16,977 bases of DNA, taken from contig JAEENZ010000041.1 of the NCBI GenBank assembly GCA_016283985.1, positions 1-16,977 of the forward strand, written 5' to 3'. This document shows, piece by piece, positions 1-7,265 of this stretch. The notes beneath the pieces are model-generated. The model made no database searches. It saw only the letters and a list, made by a program, of their open reading frames with translations, and was not told the origin of the DNA. How positions within the stretch are numbered: the first letter of the stretch is position 1; every line of letters starts with the position of its first letter. This DNA comes from Bacteroidales bacterium (GTDB taxonomy: Bacteria > Bacteroidota > Bacteroidia > Bacteroidales > UBA932). Made by a program: the position numbers and the translations under genes.

Positions 1-750
1 CAGCCAGACGATGGGGTTCATGAACACCATCTTCTTTACGAACTTGCGGTATTCGGCCGGACTGTCGTTGTCATCCAGTTCGGTTTTGGTATCGGGGAGT
101 TCCGGCAGGCCGACGGATTTGGGGGTATCGCGCAGCGTCAGGAAGATGAAAAGCACGCCCACAGCGGAAATGATGGCAGGAATCCAGAAGCACCACTGCC
201 AGCGCGATGAAGCCACGATGGCGCCGCAAAGCACGGCCACGATGCCGGCTCCGACGGAATGGGATACATTCCAAATCGACATCTTGGTCGCCAGTTCCTT
301 CGGCGGCACCCAGTGCACCAGCAGGCGGTTGCAGGGCGCGAATCCGGCCCCCTGGAATACGTTGTTCAGTATGATGAAGACTGCAGTGCAGCCGATCAGC
401 GCACCCACGAAATCCGGCCCATCCGCCGCACCGGAAATCCACCGGCTTATCTGGGGGCTCCAGCCGAATGCAGCGTTCAGCGCCACACAGATACTGAGCG
501 CTATGACCAGATGCCAGCGGGCGTTGGTACGGTCGGCGATGAACCCGTTGATAAACTTGCTCACCCCGTAAACCAGCCCTCCCAGCGTGAGGATTATACC
601 GAAACTGGTATCCTTGATGCCATATTCAGCGCCCAGCACGGGCATCGCGAACGAAAAGTTCTTCCGAACGAAATAAAACATCGAGTAGCCGATCATCGAA
701 CAAATGATGACCTTCCACTGCCAGAAATTGAAGCTCTTTTTGGTCTGCAT
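1..750 (-). CDS. OPA-family MFS transporter (GlpT/UhpC-like), C-terminus cut by window edge
   Basis: This is the N-terminal 250 residues of an inner-membrane organophosphate:phosphate antiporter; the rest lies beyond the left edge. From the ATG at 750 the protein has a short cytoplasmic start, then a first helix and the motif YFVRKNFSFAMP (R29-K30). This matches the E. coli GlpT segment YLVRKNFALAMP, whose Arg45 contacts phosphate. The MFS loop signature INGFIADRTNAR follows at about residues 67-78, then NVFQGAGFAPCNRLLVHW, NVSHSVGAG and LRDTPKSVGLPE, all in the GlpT order. About six membrane segments are visible, which is half of the usual 12. The substrate could be glycerol-3-phosphate, a hexose phosphate or phosphoglycerate, or it could be a UhpC-type sensor; the visible part cannot decide this. 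It is divergent from the RNA methyltransferase gene. A perfect -7 element lies only 4 nt upstream of the ATG. Confidence 0.85.
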   Translation of the reverse strand, partial: MQTKKSFNFWQWKVIICSMIGYSMFYFVRKNFSFAMPVLGAEYGIKDTSFGIILTLGGLVYGVSKFINGFIADRTNARWHLVIALSICVALNAAFGWSPQISRWISGAADGPDFVGALIGCTAVFIILNNVFQGAGFAPCNRLLVHWVPPKELATKMSIWNVSHSVGAGIVAVLCGAIVASSRWQWCFWIPAIISAVGVLFIFLTLRDTPKSVGLPELPDTKTELDDNDSPAEYRKFVKKMVFMNPIVWL

Positions 751-754
751 ACAA

Positions 755-762
755 CAAAGATA
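755..762 (-). promoter_or_regulatory. Bacteroidetes -7 element for the MFS transporter gene
   Basis: Read on the minus strand this is TATCTTTG, a perfect match to the TAnnTTTG -7 consensus of the Bacteroidetes primary sigma factor. It lies 4 nt before the ATG at 750, so transcription would begin at or almost at the start codon. No convincing TTTG -33 box lies 19-21 bp upstream. Confidence 0.45.
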
Positions 763-773
763 CACTTTTTTCG

Positions 774-781
774 TAAATTTG
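774..781 (+). promoter_or_regulatory. Bacteroidetes -7 element for the TrmH-family gene
   Basis: TAAATTTG matches the TAnnTTTG -7 consensus exactly and would give a leader of about 27 nt before the ATG at 812. No clear TTTG -33 box is present at the expected spacing. It faces away from the -7 element of the transporter gene 11 bp to the left, so the 61-bp gap appears to hold two divergent promoters. Confidence 0.4.
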
Positions 782-811
782 CCTCATGTTATCGCCCCTG
801 TCGAAGCAGAA

Positions 812-1345
812 ATGAAAGACCGTAAACTCCTGAATTCCGAACTCGGACGCATCAGCGCGGAGCAGTACCGTGCGGCGGAGCCGTCGGGGGTGGAAGTCAT
901 CCTCGACAACATCCGCAGCGCCCACAACGTGGGCAGCGTTTTCCGCAGCGCGGATGCCTTCCGCATCGACAAGATCTGGCTCTGCGGCATCACTCCCCTA
1001 CCTCCGACTGCTGAAATTCACAAGACGGCCCTCGGCGCAGAAGAGAGTGTGAGATGGGAACACAGGGACGATGCCACCTCCCTCGTAAAGGCCTTGCAGG
1101 AAGATGGATACGTGGTGGCGAGCATCGAGCAGACCGAGCATTCCGTGCCTCTCGGGCAGTTCCGCCGCGATTTTGGCAAGAAATATGCATTGGTATTCGG
1201 AAACGAGGTTGACGGAGTTTCGCAGGAAACGGTGGACGCATCGGATTTTGCACTGGAAATTCCTCAGCACGGCACCAAGCACTCACTCAACGTCAGCGTA
1301 TGCGCAGGAGTGGTGCTCTGGGAAGTGACGAAAGACAAACTTTAA
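812..1345 (+). CDS. TrmH/SpoU-family RNA 2'-O-methyltransferase
   Basis: A 177-residue SPOUT-class methyltransferase that would methylate a ribose 2'-OH in tRNA or rRNA using S-adenosylmethionine. All three family motifs are visible. Motif 1 is NIRSAHNVGSVFRSADA (about residues 34-50), with the conserved Asn and Arg. Motif 2 is ALVFGNEVDGV. Motif 3 is IPQHGTKHSLNVSVCAGVVLWE, the trefoil-knot cofactor site. The ATG at 812 was chosen because the frame is open upstream to 704, but that upstream stretch runs over the divergent promoters and into the transporter gene, and its translation is not family-like. The length suits the short single-domain SpoU proteins common in Bacteroidetes, which lack an N-terminal RNA-binding extension. 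The target nucleotide cannot be read from the sequence. The lipoprotein gene follows after 12 bp, so the two are likely co-transcribed. Confidence 0.9.
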   Translation: MKDRKLLNSELGRISAEQYRAAEPSGVEVILDNIRSAHNVGSVFRSADAFRIDKIWLCGITPLPPTAEIHKTALGAEESVRWEHRDDATSLVKALQEDGYVVASIEQTEHSVPLGQFRRDFGKKYALVFGNEVDGVSQETVDASDFALEIPQHGTKHSLNVSVCAGVVLWEVTKDKL

Positions 1346-1357
1346 AATTTATCAGAT

Positions 1358-1876
1358 ATGAAATTCTTAAAATTATTCATTCCCGCAATCGCTCTCGCAG
1401 CGCTTTTAAGCGGATGCACGAAGGAGTACATCACGAACGAGTACTATCAGGGCGCCAAGGTTTATGCCCGCGATTATACCGTCAAGCCCAGTGACTGGAT
1501 GGTCAACCATGAAGATGGTGACGTTACAGCCCGGGAGGACAATTATCTCTGGGCCGAATTCGACAATCCGGACATCACCCAGGATGTCGTCGACAATGGC
1601 ACGGTCCAAGCTTTCATCTACACCATTTTCGATGCCACCAACAATCTCGGAGCCTATAATCCCCTTCCTTATGTTTATCCGTTGTTGATAGAAGAAAAGG
1701 ACAACACGGGAGCTGTGGTCAACAGTTTCGTGGTCGCTGAGAATACCCGTTTCGATTATCGTTACGACAGTGCAGCCAAGGTCGGCAAGGTCACCTTCAC
1801 TATCCAGGACCTCGACGGCATCAATCCTCTGGACATTGTCAACGAGATGTCTATCAAGGTCTGCGTTACGATTTAA
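1358..1876 (+). CDS. Small lipoprotein of unknown function
   Basis: A 172-residue protein with a type II signal peptide: MKFLKLF, a hydrophobic stretch, then the lipobox LLSGC with the lipidated Cys at residue 20. The mature part begins TKEYITNEYY and is rich in Asp, Asn, Val and Tyr with alternating hydrophobic residues, consistent with a small beta-sandwich; no catalytic motif is visible. I do not recognise a specific family, although cell-envelope lipoproteins of this size and composition are common in Bacteroidales. It lies 12 bp downstream of the methyltransferase gene with no promoter-like element in the gap, so it is probably the second gene of that operon. It ends 9 bp before a long perfect hairpin. 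Confidence 0.8.
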   Translation: MKFLKLFIPAIALAALLSGCTKEYITNEYYQGAKVYARDYTVKPSDWMVNHEDGDVTAREDNYLWAEFDNPDITQDVVDNGTVQAFIYTIFDATNNLGAYNPLPYVYPLLIEEKDNTGAVVNSFVVAENTRFDYRYDSAAKVGKVTFTIQDLDGINPLDIVNEMSIKVCVTI

Positions 1877-1885
1877 CTTTTTAAA

Positions 1886-1944
1886 GCTATAAGTGAAGGG
1901 TCCGAAATGCATTTTTTCTGCATTTCGGACCCTTCACTTATAGC
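1886..1944. terminator. Perfect 26-bp stem hairpin, probable bidirectional terminator
   Basis: The left arm at 1886-1911 is the exact reverse complement of the right arm at 1919-1944, with a 7-nt loop TTTTTTC. The structure fills the gap between two convergent genes: it starts 9 bp after the lipoprotein stop and ends 7 bp before the ppdK stop. This suggests it ends transcripts from both sides. Neither side has a strong U-tract; the minus-strand transcript continues with TTTAAAAAG and the plus-strand transcript with ATACGCC. The stem is longer and more perfect than an ordinary intrinsic terminator needs. Confidence 0.65.
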
Positions 1945-1951
1945 ATACGCC

Positions 1952-4681
1952 CTACTTCTCCTGTTCGATCGCAGCCTGTGCAGCGGCAAGGCGGGCGATA
2001 GGAACGCGGAAAGGTGAGCAGGACACGTAGTCCACGCCGATCTTGTTGAAGAAGCGGACGGAATCGGGATCTCCGCCGTGCTCGCCGCAAACGCCGCACT
2101 TGAGGTCTGCGCGCTTGCTGCGGCCGTTCTGGATTCCGTATTCCACGAGCTTGCCGACACCCTTGACGTCGATGGTCTGGAAAGGATCGGCATCGAGGAT
2201 CTTGTTGCCCAGGTAGTCACCCATGAAGGTACCCACGTCGTCGCGGCTGAAGCCGAAGGTCATCTGGGTAAGGTCATTGGTGCCGAAGCTGAAGAACTCT
2301 GCGGTGCGGGCCATGCGGTCTGCAGTGAGGGCAGCGCGGGGGATCTCGATCATCGTACCGAAATGGTATTCGACCTGCATGCCTCCGAAGTGTGCCTCGA
2401 CCTCTGCAAGGATGCGGTCGCAGATGGCCTTCTGGAAGCTGAGCTCACGGGCAGAGATGGTGACGGGGATCATGATCTCCGGCATGGGGTTGAAGCCTTC
2501 GCGCTTGAGTTCGCAGGTGGCCTCGAAGATTGCACGGTACTGGGTCTCGGCGATAAGAGGATAGGTGACGTGCAGACGCACTCCGCGGTGACCCATCATC
2601 GGGTTAATCTCGTGGAGGTTGTCTCCGCGCTTCTCTACTTCTTTCACGCTGACACCGAGTTCGGCAGCGATTTCCTTCTTCTTGTCTTCGGTCTTGGGAA
2701 CAAACTCGTGGAGAGGCGGGTCGAGCAGGCGGAACACCACCGGCTTGCCGTCCATCACCTTGAGGGTGCTCTTGACGGATGCCTTGATGAAAGGCAGGAG
2801 CTCTGCCAGGGCGGCGCGACGCTCTTCCTCGGTGGAGCTGAGGATCATCTTGCGGAGCTTGGTGAGAGGAGTCTCGGAGTTGCGTCCGTAGAACATGTGC
2901 TCGATGCGGAAGAGGCCTATGCCCTCTGCACCGAACTTGAGAGCGCGGTCGGCATCCTCAGGAGTATCTGCATTGGTGCGGATACCGATCCTGCGGTACT
3001 TGTCCACGATGTTCATGAACTTTATGAAGAGAGGATTCTCGCTGGCGTCCATGGTCTCGATCTTGGAGCCGTAGACGAAGCCCTTGCTGCCGTTCAGGCT
3101 GAACCACTCGTCCTCCTTGTAAACCTTGTCGGATCCGGCGAAGCTCACGCTCTTGGCGGCGAAGTTGATTTTCATGGCCTCGCAGCCCACGATGCAGCAC
3201 TTGCCCCAGCCACGTGCCACGAGAGCGGCGTGGGAGGTCATGCCACCGCGGGTGGTGAGGATACCGGCGGATGCGCGCATGCCTTCGATGTCTTCAGGGG
3301 AGGTCTCCTCACGGATGAGGATAACCTTCTTGCCTGCGGCTGCGGCTTCCATTGCGGCCTCGGAGGTAAACACGATGGTTCCCACAGCTCCGCCCGGAGA
3401 TGCGGGCAGACCCTTGGCGATGACCTCGGCCTTCTTCTCGGATGCGGGATTCAGCACAGGGTGCAGGATCTCGTCGAGCTGGGCGGGAGATACGCGCATG
3501 ACTGCGGTGCGCTCGTCGATCATGCCCTCTTCGAGCATGTCCATCGCCATCTGAAGGGCGGCGATGCCGGTGCGCTTGCCGATACGGCACTGGAGCATCC
3601 AAAGCTTGCCTTCCTGGATGGTGAACTCTATGTCCTGCATGTCGTGGAAGTGATTCTCCAGCTTCAGGCGGATGGCGTCGAGCTCTCCGTAAACCTCGGG
3701 CATAGCCTTCTCGAGGCTCTCAAGATGCTTGTTATGGTCGGTCTTGGTGGCCTCGTTCAAAGGGTTGGGGGTGCGGATACCCGCGACCACGTCCTCGCCC
3801 TGGGCGTTGATGAGCCACTCGCCGTAGAACTTGTTGTCGCCGGAGGCAGGGTTGCGGCTGAAGGCCACACCCGTTGCAGAGGTGTTACCCATGTTGCCGA
3901 ACACCATCGACTGGACGTTCACTGCGGTTCCCCAGTCATCCGGAATCTTCTCGATGCGGCGGTATGCGATTGCGCGCTTCCCGTTCCAGCTCTTGAAGAC
4001 GCCGCCGATTGAGCCCCAAAGCTGGGCCTCGGCCGTGTCGGGGAATTCTACTCCGAGAACTTCCTTGACCTTAACCTTGAACTTGTCGCAGAGGTCCTTG
4101 AGTTCGTCGGCAGTGATGTCGGTGTCGGACTTGTAGCCCTTGGCATCCTTCAGCTCCTGCATCATGCGGTCCAGCTGCTGCCGGATTCCCTGGCCGTCCT
4201 CGGGCTCGATACCCTCGGCCTTCTCCATCACGACATCTGAATACATCATGATGAGGCGCCTGTATGCGTCATATACGAAACGGGGGTTGCCCGTCTTCTT
4301 GATCATTCCGGGAAGGGTTGCGGAGCAGAGACCGATATTGAGGATGGTATCCATCATGCCGGGCATGGAACTGCGGGCGCCGGAACGGCAGCTCACGAGG
4401 AGCGGATCGGCGGTGTCGCCGAACTTCTTGCCCATAAGCTTCTCGGTTGCGGCGAGTGCCTCGGCAACCTCGGCCTTGAGTTCTGCGGAATATCCGCCGC
4501 CGAGCTGATAGTATTCAGCGCAGCATTCGGTCGTAATGGTGAATCCGGCGGGAACCGGCATTCCAAGGCGGCTCATTTCCGCCAGATTGGCTCCCTTTCC
4601 ACCAAGGAGCTCACGCATTGATCCGTCGCCTTCGGCGGTCTTGCCACCAAAGCGATAGACTCTCTTCTTGTTTTCTGCCAT
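1952..4681 (-). CDS. ppdK: Pyruvate, phosphate dikinase
   Basis: A 909-residue cytoplasmic enzyme interconverting pyruvate + ATP + Pi and phosphoenolpyruvate + AMP + PPi, a reversible glycolytic/gluconeogenic step in many anaerobes. The N-terminal ATP-grasp part begins with MRELLGGKGANLAEM and contains CRSGARSSMPGMMDTILNIG. The central swivelling domain has TRGGMTSHAALVARG with the phosphorylated His at about residue 484. The C-terminal PEP/pyruvate barrel contains GIGLFRIEHMF, FGTNDLTQMTFGFSRDD and CGVCGEHGGDP with the catalytic Cys at about residue 865. All key residues are intact and the length is close to the family's roughly 880-910 residues. The start chosen is MAENKKRVYRFGG. An ATG nine codons upstream (4708) is in frame, but relatives begin near the KKRVY-F motif. 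The gene lies 61 bp downstream of phoH with no good -7 element in the gap, so it may rely on the upstream promoter. Confidence 0.96.
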   Translation of the reverse strand: MAENKKRVYRFGGKTAEGDGSMRELLGGKGANLAEMSRLGMPVPAGFTITTECCAEYYQLGGGYSAELKAEVAEALAATEKLMGKKFGDTADPLLVSCRSGARSSMPGMMDTILNIGLCSATLPGMIKKTGNPRFVYDAYRRLIMMYSDVVMEKAEGIEPEDGQGIRQQLDRMMQELKDAKGYKSDTDITADELKDLCDKFKVKVKEVLGVEFPDTAEAQLWGSIGGVFKSWNGKRAIAYRRIEKIPDDWGTAVNVQSMVFGNMGNTSATGVAFSRNPASGDNKFYGEWLINAQGEDVVAGIRTPNPLNEATKTDHNKHLESLEKAMPEVYGELDAIRLKLENHFHDMQDIEFTIQEGKLWMLQCRIGKRTGIAALQMAMDMLEEGMIDERTAVMRVSPAQLDEILHPVLNPASEKKAEVIAKGLPASPGGAVGTIVFTSEAAMEAAAAGKKVILIREETSPEDIEGMRASAGILTTRGGMTSHAALVARGWGKCCIVGCEAMKINFAAKSVSFAGSDKVYKEDEWFSLNGSKGFVYGSKIETMDASENPLFIKFMNIVDKYRRIGIRTNADTPEDADRALKFGAEGIGLFRIEHMFYGRNSETPLTKLRKMILSSTEEERRAALAELLPFIKASVKSTLKVMDGKPVVFRLLDPPLHEFVPKTEDKKKEIAAELGVSVKEVEKRGDNLHEINPMMGHRGVRLHVTYPLIAETQYRAIFEATCELKREGFNPMPEIMIPVTISARELSFQKAICDRILAEVEAHFGGMQVEYHFGTMIEIPRAALTADRMARTAEFFSFGTNDLTQMTFGFSRDDVGTFMGDYLGNKILDADPFQTIDVKGVGKLVEYGIQNGRSKRADLKCGVCGEHGGDPDSVRFFNKIGVDYVSCSPFRVPIARLAAAQAAIEQEK

Positions 4682-4742
4682 AATATCTGTAATTGTATTA
4701 AATTTCAAAAAATCCCGCGAATTTAGGAAAAAATCCGACTAT

Positions 4743-6086
4743 TTACAAGAGTTTTGCTGCTATTTCAGAAAGTTCGCTTCGCTCACCTTTCCGGAGGAAA
4801 ACATGCTGGAATATCTTCTGGCCGTCCATCTTCTCGCCGGTGTGCGTCAGACCGTTGCTCCACTGGTCCAGATAGGGCTGGTCGATCTGGAAGATATCTC
4901 CCGTGAGGACTATCTTCGTGCCTTCGCCGGCACGAGTAACTATTGTCTTCACTTCCAGCGGGGTGAGGTTCTGGGCCTCATCGATGATGAAAAAGGCCTT
5001 GCCGAGGCTGCGTCCGCGTATGTAGGCAAGGGGCTCGATAACGAGTTTTTCATCCCTCAGGAGGCTTTCCAGATGGGTGGCTTCCTTGGACGAGGCCTTG
5101 TACTGGCCTTTGATGACGTTCAGATTGTCCATCAGCGGCTGCAGGAACGGGGTCATCTTGGTATTCTTGTCCCCGGGGAGGAAGCCAATGTCCTGGTTGC
5201 CCAGGATTACGGTCGGGCGGGAGATGTATATCTGGTCGAAGTCGTTCTCCTGCTCGAGGGCGGCCGCCAGCGCGAGGAGGGTCTTGCCGGTGCCGGCGCC
5301 GCCGGTGAGGGTCACGAGTTTCACCTTCGGGTTCAGGAGTGCGTCCAGCGCCATCTTCTGCTCATCGTTGCGGGGCTTGATACCATAGGCGGTATGGGCC
5401 TTGATGAGCACTATCCTGCCGCGGTCTTCGTCGAAGCGGGCGCAGATGGTCTCTGCCCCCTTGTCGCCTTCCCAGCGGAACTTGAAGAGTTGATTGGCTT
5501 CGGGCTTCTTCTCCGTCACCTGTTTCCAGTCGATGGCGTTCTCCGGGCCGTAAACCAAAGTCTGGAGAAGCTCCGGCTGGAGGGTGTAGTACTGCACCTC
5601 GCTGTTGGCATTCTCTATCTTCGCCTCGTCCACGCGGTCGGTCAGGTAATCCTGCACCTCCATCCCGGCAGCTTTGGCCTTCATGCGTAGGTTGACATCC
5701 TTCGTAACCAATGCCACGAAGGTGCCCGGATGGTTGTCCCTCACCCAGATGGCTGTTGCAAGGATGCGGTGATCCTGGATATCGTCTATGAACAGGTCCT
5801 TCAGGTTGTCCGGGAAGGGATGGTTGGGCTCCACCTTGATGAGGCCCAGGTCCTTTCCTATGGGCAGGCCTTCCTTTCCGAAGGACTTGCCGTCGGAAAT
5901 CTTGTCCAGGTCGCGCAGGAAATGGCGGGCGTTGTAAGCCAGGGTGTCGTTGCCCTTCTTGAACTTGTCCAGTTCCTCCACCACGGCGATGGGAACAACG
6001 AGATTGTTGTCCCGGAACCGCCGGATGGCCTTGTGGTCGTGCAGGGGTACGTTGGTATCCAGCACGAAGATCTTAGGTTTTCCCAT
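4743..6086 (-). CDS. PIN-PhoH fusion ATPase (PhoH2-like)
   Basis: A 447-residue two-domain protein. The N-terminal PIN-type nuclease fold begins KIFVLDTNVPLHD, supplying an early acidic residue, followed by VVEELDKFKKG and further acidic residues to about position 140. The C-terminal PhoH P-loop ATPase has Walker A GGAGTGKT at about residues 262-269, IYISRPTVILGNQDIGFLPGD, and Walker B FFIIDEAQ with Asp near 369, followed by VLTGDIFQID. Proteins with this architecture (PhoH2 or YlaK type) have been described as RNA helicase/ribonucleases; in mycobacteria one is paired with a small antitoxin. No small antitoxin-like ORF precedes it here. The upstream gene, 9 bp away, is instead the PurL-related protein, so the two are probably co-transcribed. 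Cellular role and substrate are not decided by the sequence. Confidence 0.9.
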   Translation of the reverse strand: MGKPKIFVLDTNVPLHDHKAIRRFRDNNLVVPIAVVEELDKFKKGNDTLAYNARHFLRDLDKISDGKSFGKEGLPIGKDLGLIKVEPNHPFPDNLKDLFIDDIQDHRILATAIWVRDNHPGTFVALVTKDVNLRMKAKAAGMEVQDYLTDRVDEAKIENANSEVQYYTLQPELLQTLVYGPENAIDWKQVTEKKPEANQLFKFRWEGDKGAETICARFDEDRGRIVLIKAHTAYGIKPRNDEQKMALDALLNPKVKLVTLTGGAGTGKTLLALAAALEQENDFDQIYISRPTVILGNQDIGFLPGDKNTKMTPFLQPLMDNLNVIKGQYKASSKEATHLESLLRDEKLVIEPLAYIRGRSLGKAFFIIDEAQNLTPLEVKTIVTRAGEGTKIVLTGDIFQIDQPYLDQWSNGLTHTGEKMDGQKIFQHVFLRKGERSELSEIAAKLL

Positions 6087-6095
6087 ATACTAGTT

Positions 6096-7220
6096 TTAGT
6101 CTTCCCCTTCTCCCCCCTGACGCTGCACGAGGGATTCGAGGATATTCTGTATGCCGGTCTTGGCGGACGCCTTCACCCGCACGGCCCCGCCGTTGGCGGC
6201 AGGATGCCCGAGGGGGTAGAAAGCCACGTCCTGCAGCAGCAGTTCGGCATCTATGTAGTCGAAATCGATGTCCCGTATCTGGATGATGACCCCCGGTATC
6301 TCGGAGAAAAGGATGCTCACGATGTCCGCTCCGCGGCTGGCACGCCGTATGTCGGAGAGATCGAGAACCGCACCCGTGCGAGAGGTCGCCATCCCCTTGA
6401 GGCCGGTCAGAAGCCCGCCTTCCCCTACGGTGACGCCGGCGAGCACAATTCCGTCTTCCACCAGTTCTCTCACCACCTCGTAGCAGTCGACGAAATACGG
6501 GGCGTCGTCCAGGGCCGGGGCCAGCGGAGAATTGATCTGCATGGCCTGGGCAAGCAGGGATCCGCCCAGACGGTAGGGAGACGAATCGAAGGGGATATAG
6601 ACTATCCAGGAGTTCTCGTCCGGCTGCAGCACGTTGGGGATGGATGCCGCGCCCATATGGGGATTGCGGGTGGTGTTCGGCTGTTCCACAAGGTCGGTGT
6701 CATCACTGGTAGGACGCAGCGACGCCGACACTTCCAGGGAGCATTCGTCATCAGCATGTATGCAGTCGTAGGATGAAAGTTTAATGTCGAGGGCATCCAA
6801 CATGTCTCCCACTGCCTCCACGCTATGGTAGAATGCGGCAGTGTTGCCTACGGCCAGATTGTTCCACTTCCAGAGAATATCCATGGCCAGGTCGCCCAGA
6901 CGGAAATGACCGAGTTTCCAGATGCAGTCCAGCAGCGCCCCGGCTATGCGTCCCCTCGTGTAAGGCCCGGCGAATTCCATGGGAATCCGGCGCTGGGTTT
7001 TCAGGATTGCTGAGAGATACTTCTCCACTTTCCTGGCATCCAGGGCCACGGGGGAAGGATCCACGTCTTTGGTCTCATCTACCAAAGGAGACAGTTCCAC
7101 GGACGGGGATTCTTCCGGAGGATAGATGCTTACATCCCCCAGAATCTGCGCCGGGGTCACACTCTGGCGGACTCCGTCGATAACGTAGGGTGAATGCAGC
7201 ACTGACGACTTAATTTCCAT
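6096..7220 (-). CDS. PurL-related AIRS-like domain protein, probably not a canonical FGAM synthase
   Basis: A 374-residue protein resembling the second AIRS-like half of large-type phosphoribosylformylglycinamidine synthase (PurL). Matching elements, in order: GALLDCIWKLGHFRLGDLAM then WKWNNLAVGNTAAFYHSVEAVGDM (compare [29 protein letters not shown] in E. coli PurL, from memory), a segment LEVSASL, then RLGGSLLAQ, CYEVVRELVEDGIVLAG, GEGGLLTGLKGM and LFSEIPGVIIQI. Residues typical of the functional family are altered: where PurL has HDRSDGGLL this protein has VTVGEGGLL, and the GKDSM loop reads SYDCI. There is no FGAM synthase N-terminal domain and no glutaminase domain. It may be a regulatory or ligand-binding paralogue retaining the fold, or have an unknown role. 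The first about 75 residues, with several Pro and acidic residues, look disordered. It heads the operon with the PhoH-like gene 9 bp downstream. Confidence 0.6.
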   Translation of the reverse strand: MEIKSSVLHSPYVIDGVRQSVTPAQILGDVSIYPPEESPSVELSPLVDETKDVDPSPVALDARKVEKYLSAILKTQRRIPMEFAGPYTRGRIAGALLDCIWKLGHFRLGDLAMDILWKWNNLAVGNTAAFYHSVEAVGDMLDALDIKLSSYDCIHADDECSLEVSASLRPTSDDTDLVEQPNTTRNPHMGAASIPNVLQPDENSWIVYIPFDSSPYRLGGSLLAQAMQINSPLAPALDDAPYFVDCYEVVRELVEDGIVLAGVTVGEGGLLTGLKGMATSRTGAVLDLSDIRRASRGADIVSILFSEIPGVIIQIRDIDFDYIDAELLLQDVAFYPLGHPAANGGAVRVKASAKTGIQNILESLVQRQGGEGED

Positions 7221-7240
7221 CCTTTTTTACGAAAATCCCT

Positions 7241-7248
7241 CAAAAATA
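7241..7248 (-). promoter_or_regulatory. -7 element for the PurL-related/PhoH/ppdK operon
   Basis: Read on the minus strand this is TATTTTTG, an exact TAnnTTTG match, giving a leader of about 17 nt before the ATG at 7220. GTTG lies 20 bp upstream of it as a weak -33 candidate, inside the first codons of folC. It is the left arm of a 9+2+9 inverted repeat shared with the folC -7 element. Confidence 0.45.
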
Positions 7249-7250
7249 AC

Positions 7251-7258
7251 TATTTTTG
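7251..7258 (+). promoter_or_regulatory. -7 element for the folC operon
   Basis: TATTTTTG is an exact TAnnTTTG match ending 7 nt before the folC ATG, so the transcript would have a leader of only about 4 nt. The -33 position (TTAC at 7227-7230, 20 bp upstream) is a weak match. Only 2 bp separate it from the divergent -7 element, so RNA polymerase could probably not occupy both at once. Confidence 0.4.
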
Positions 7259-7265
7259 AATTCAG

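Noticed and set aside
704..811. A longer N-terminus for the TrmH-family protein starting at 704.
   Set aside because: The extension would overlap the divergent transporter gene and both promoter elements, and its residues do not look like the family.
1886..1944. End of an insertion sequence or a transposon remnant.
   Set aside because: No transposase fragment or target-site duplication was seen; the position between two convergent stops fits a terminator better.
2078..4012. A 644-codon open frame on the plus strand opposite ppdK.
   Set aside because: It lies entirely antisense to a ppdK gene with all catalytic motifs intact. Its translation has no recognisable motif and reflects the codon bias of the opposite strand.
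4682..4742. Separate promoter for ppdK between phoH and ppdK.
   Set aside because: The gap is A+T-rich with a TTTG, but no TAnnTTTG element lies at the right spacing. Read-through from phoH is simpler.
4668..6776. Two long plus-strand frames (4668-5690 and 5730-6776) opposite phoH and the PurL-like gene.
   Set aside because: They are antisense to well-supported genes, show no family motifs and no start context.
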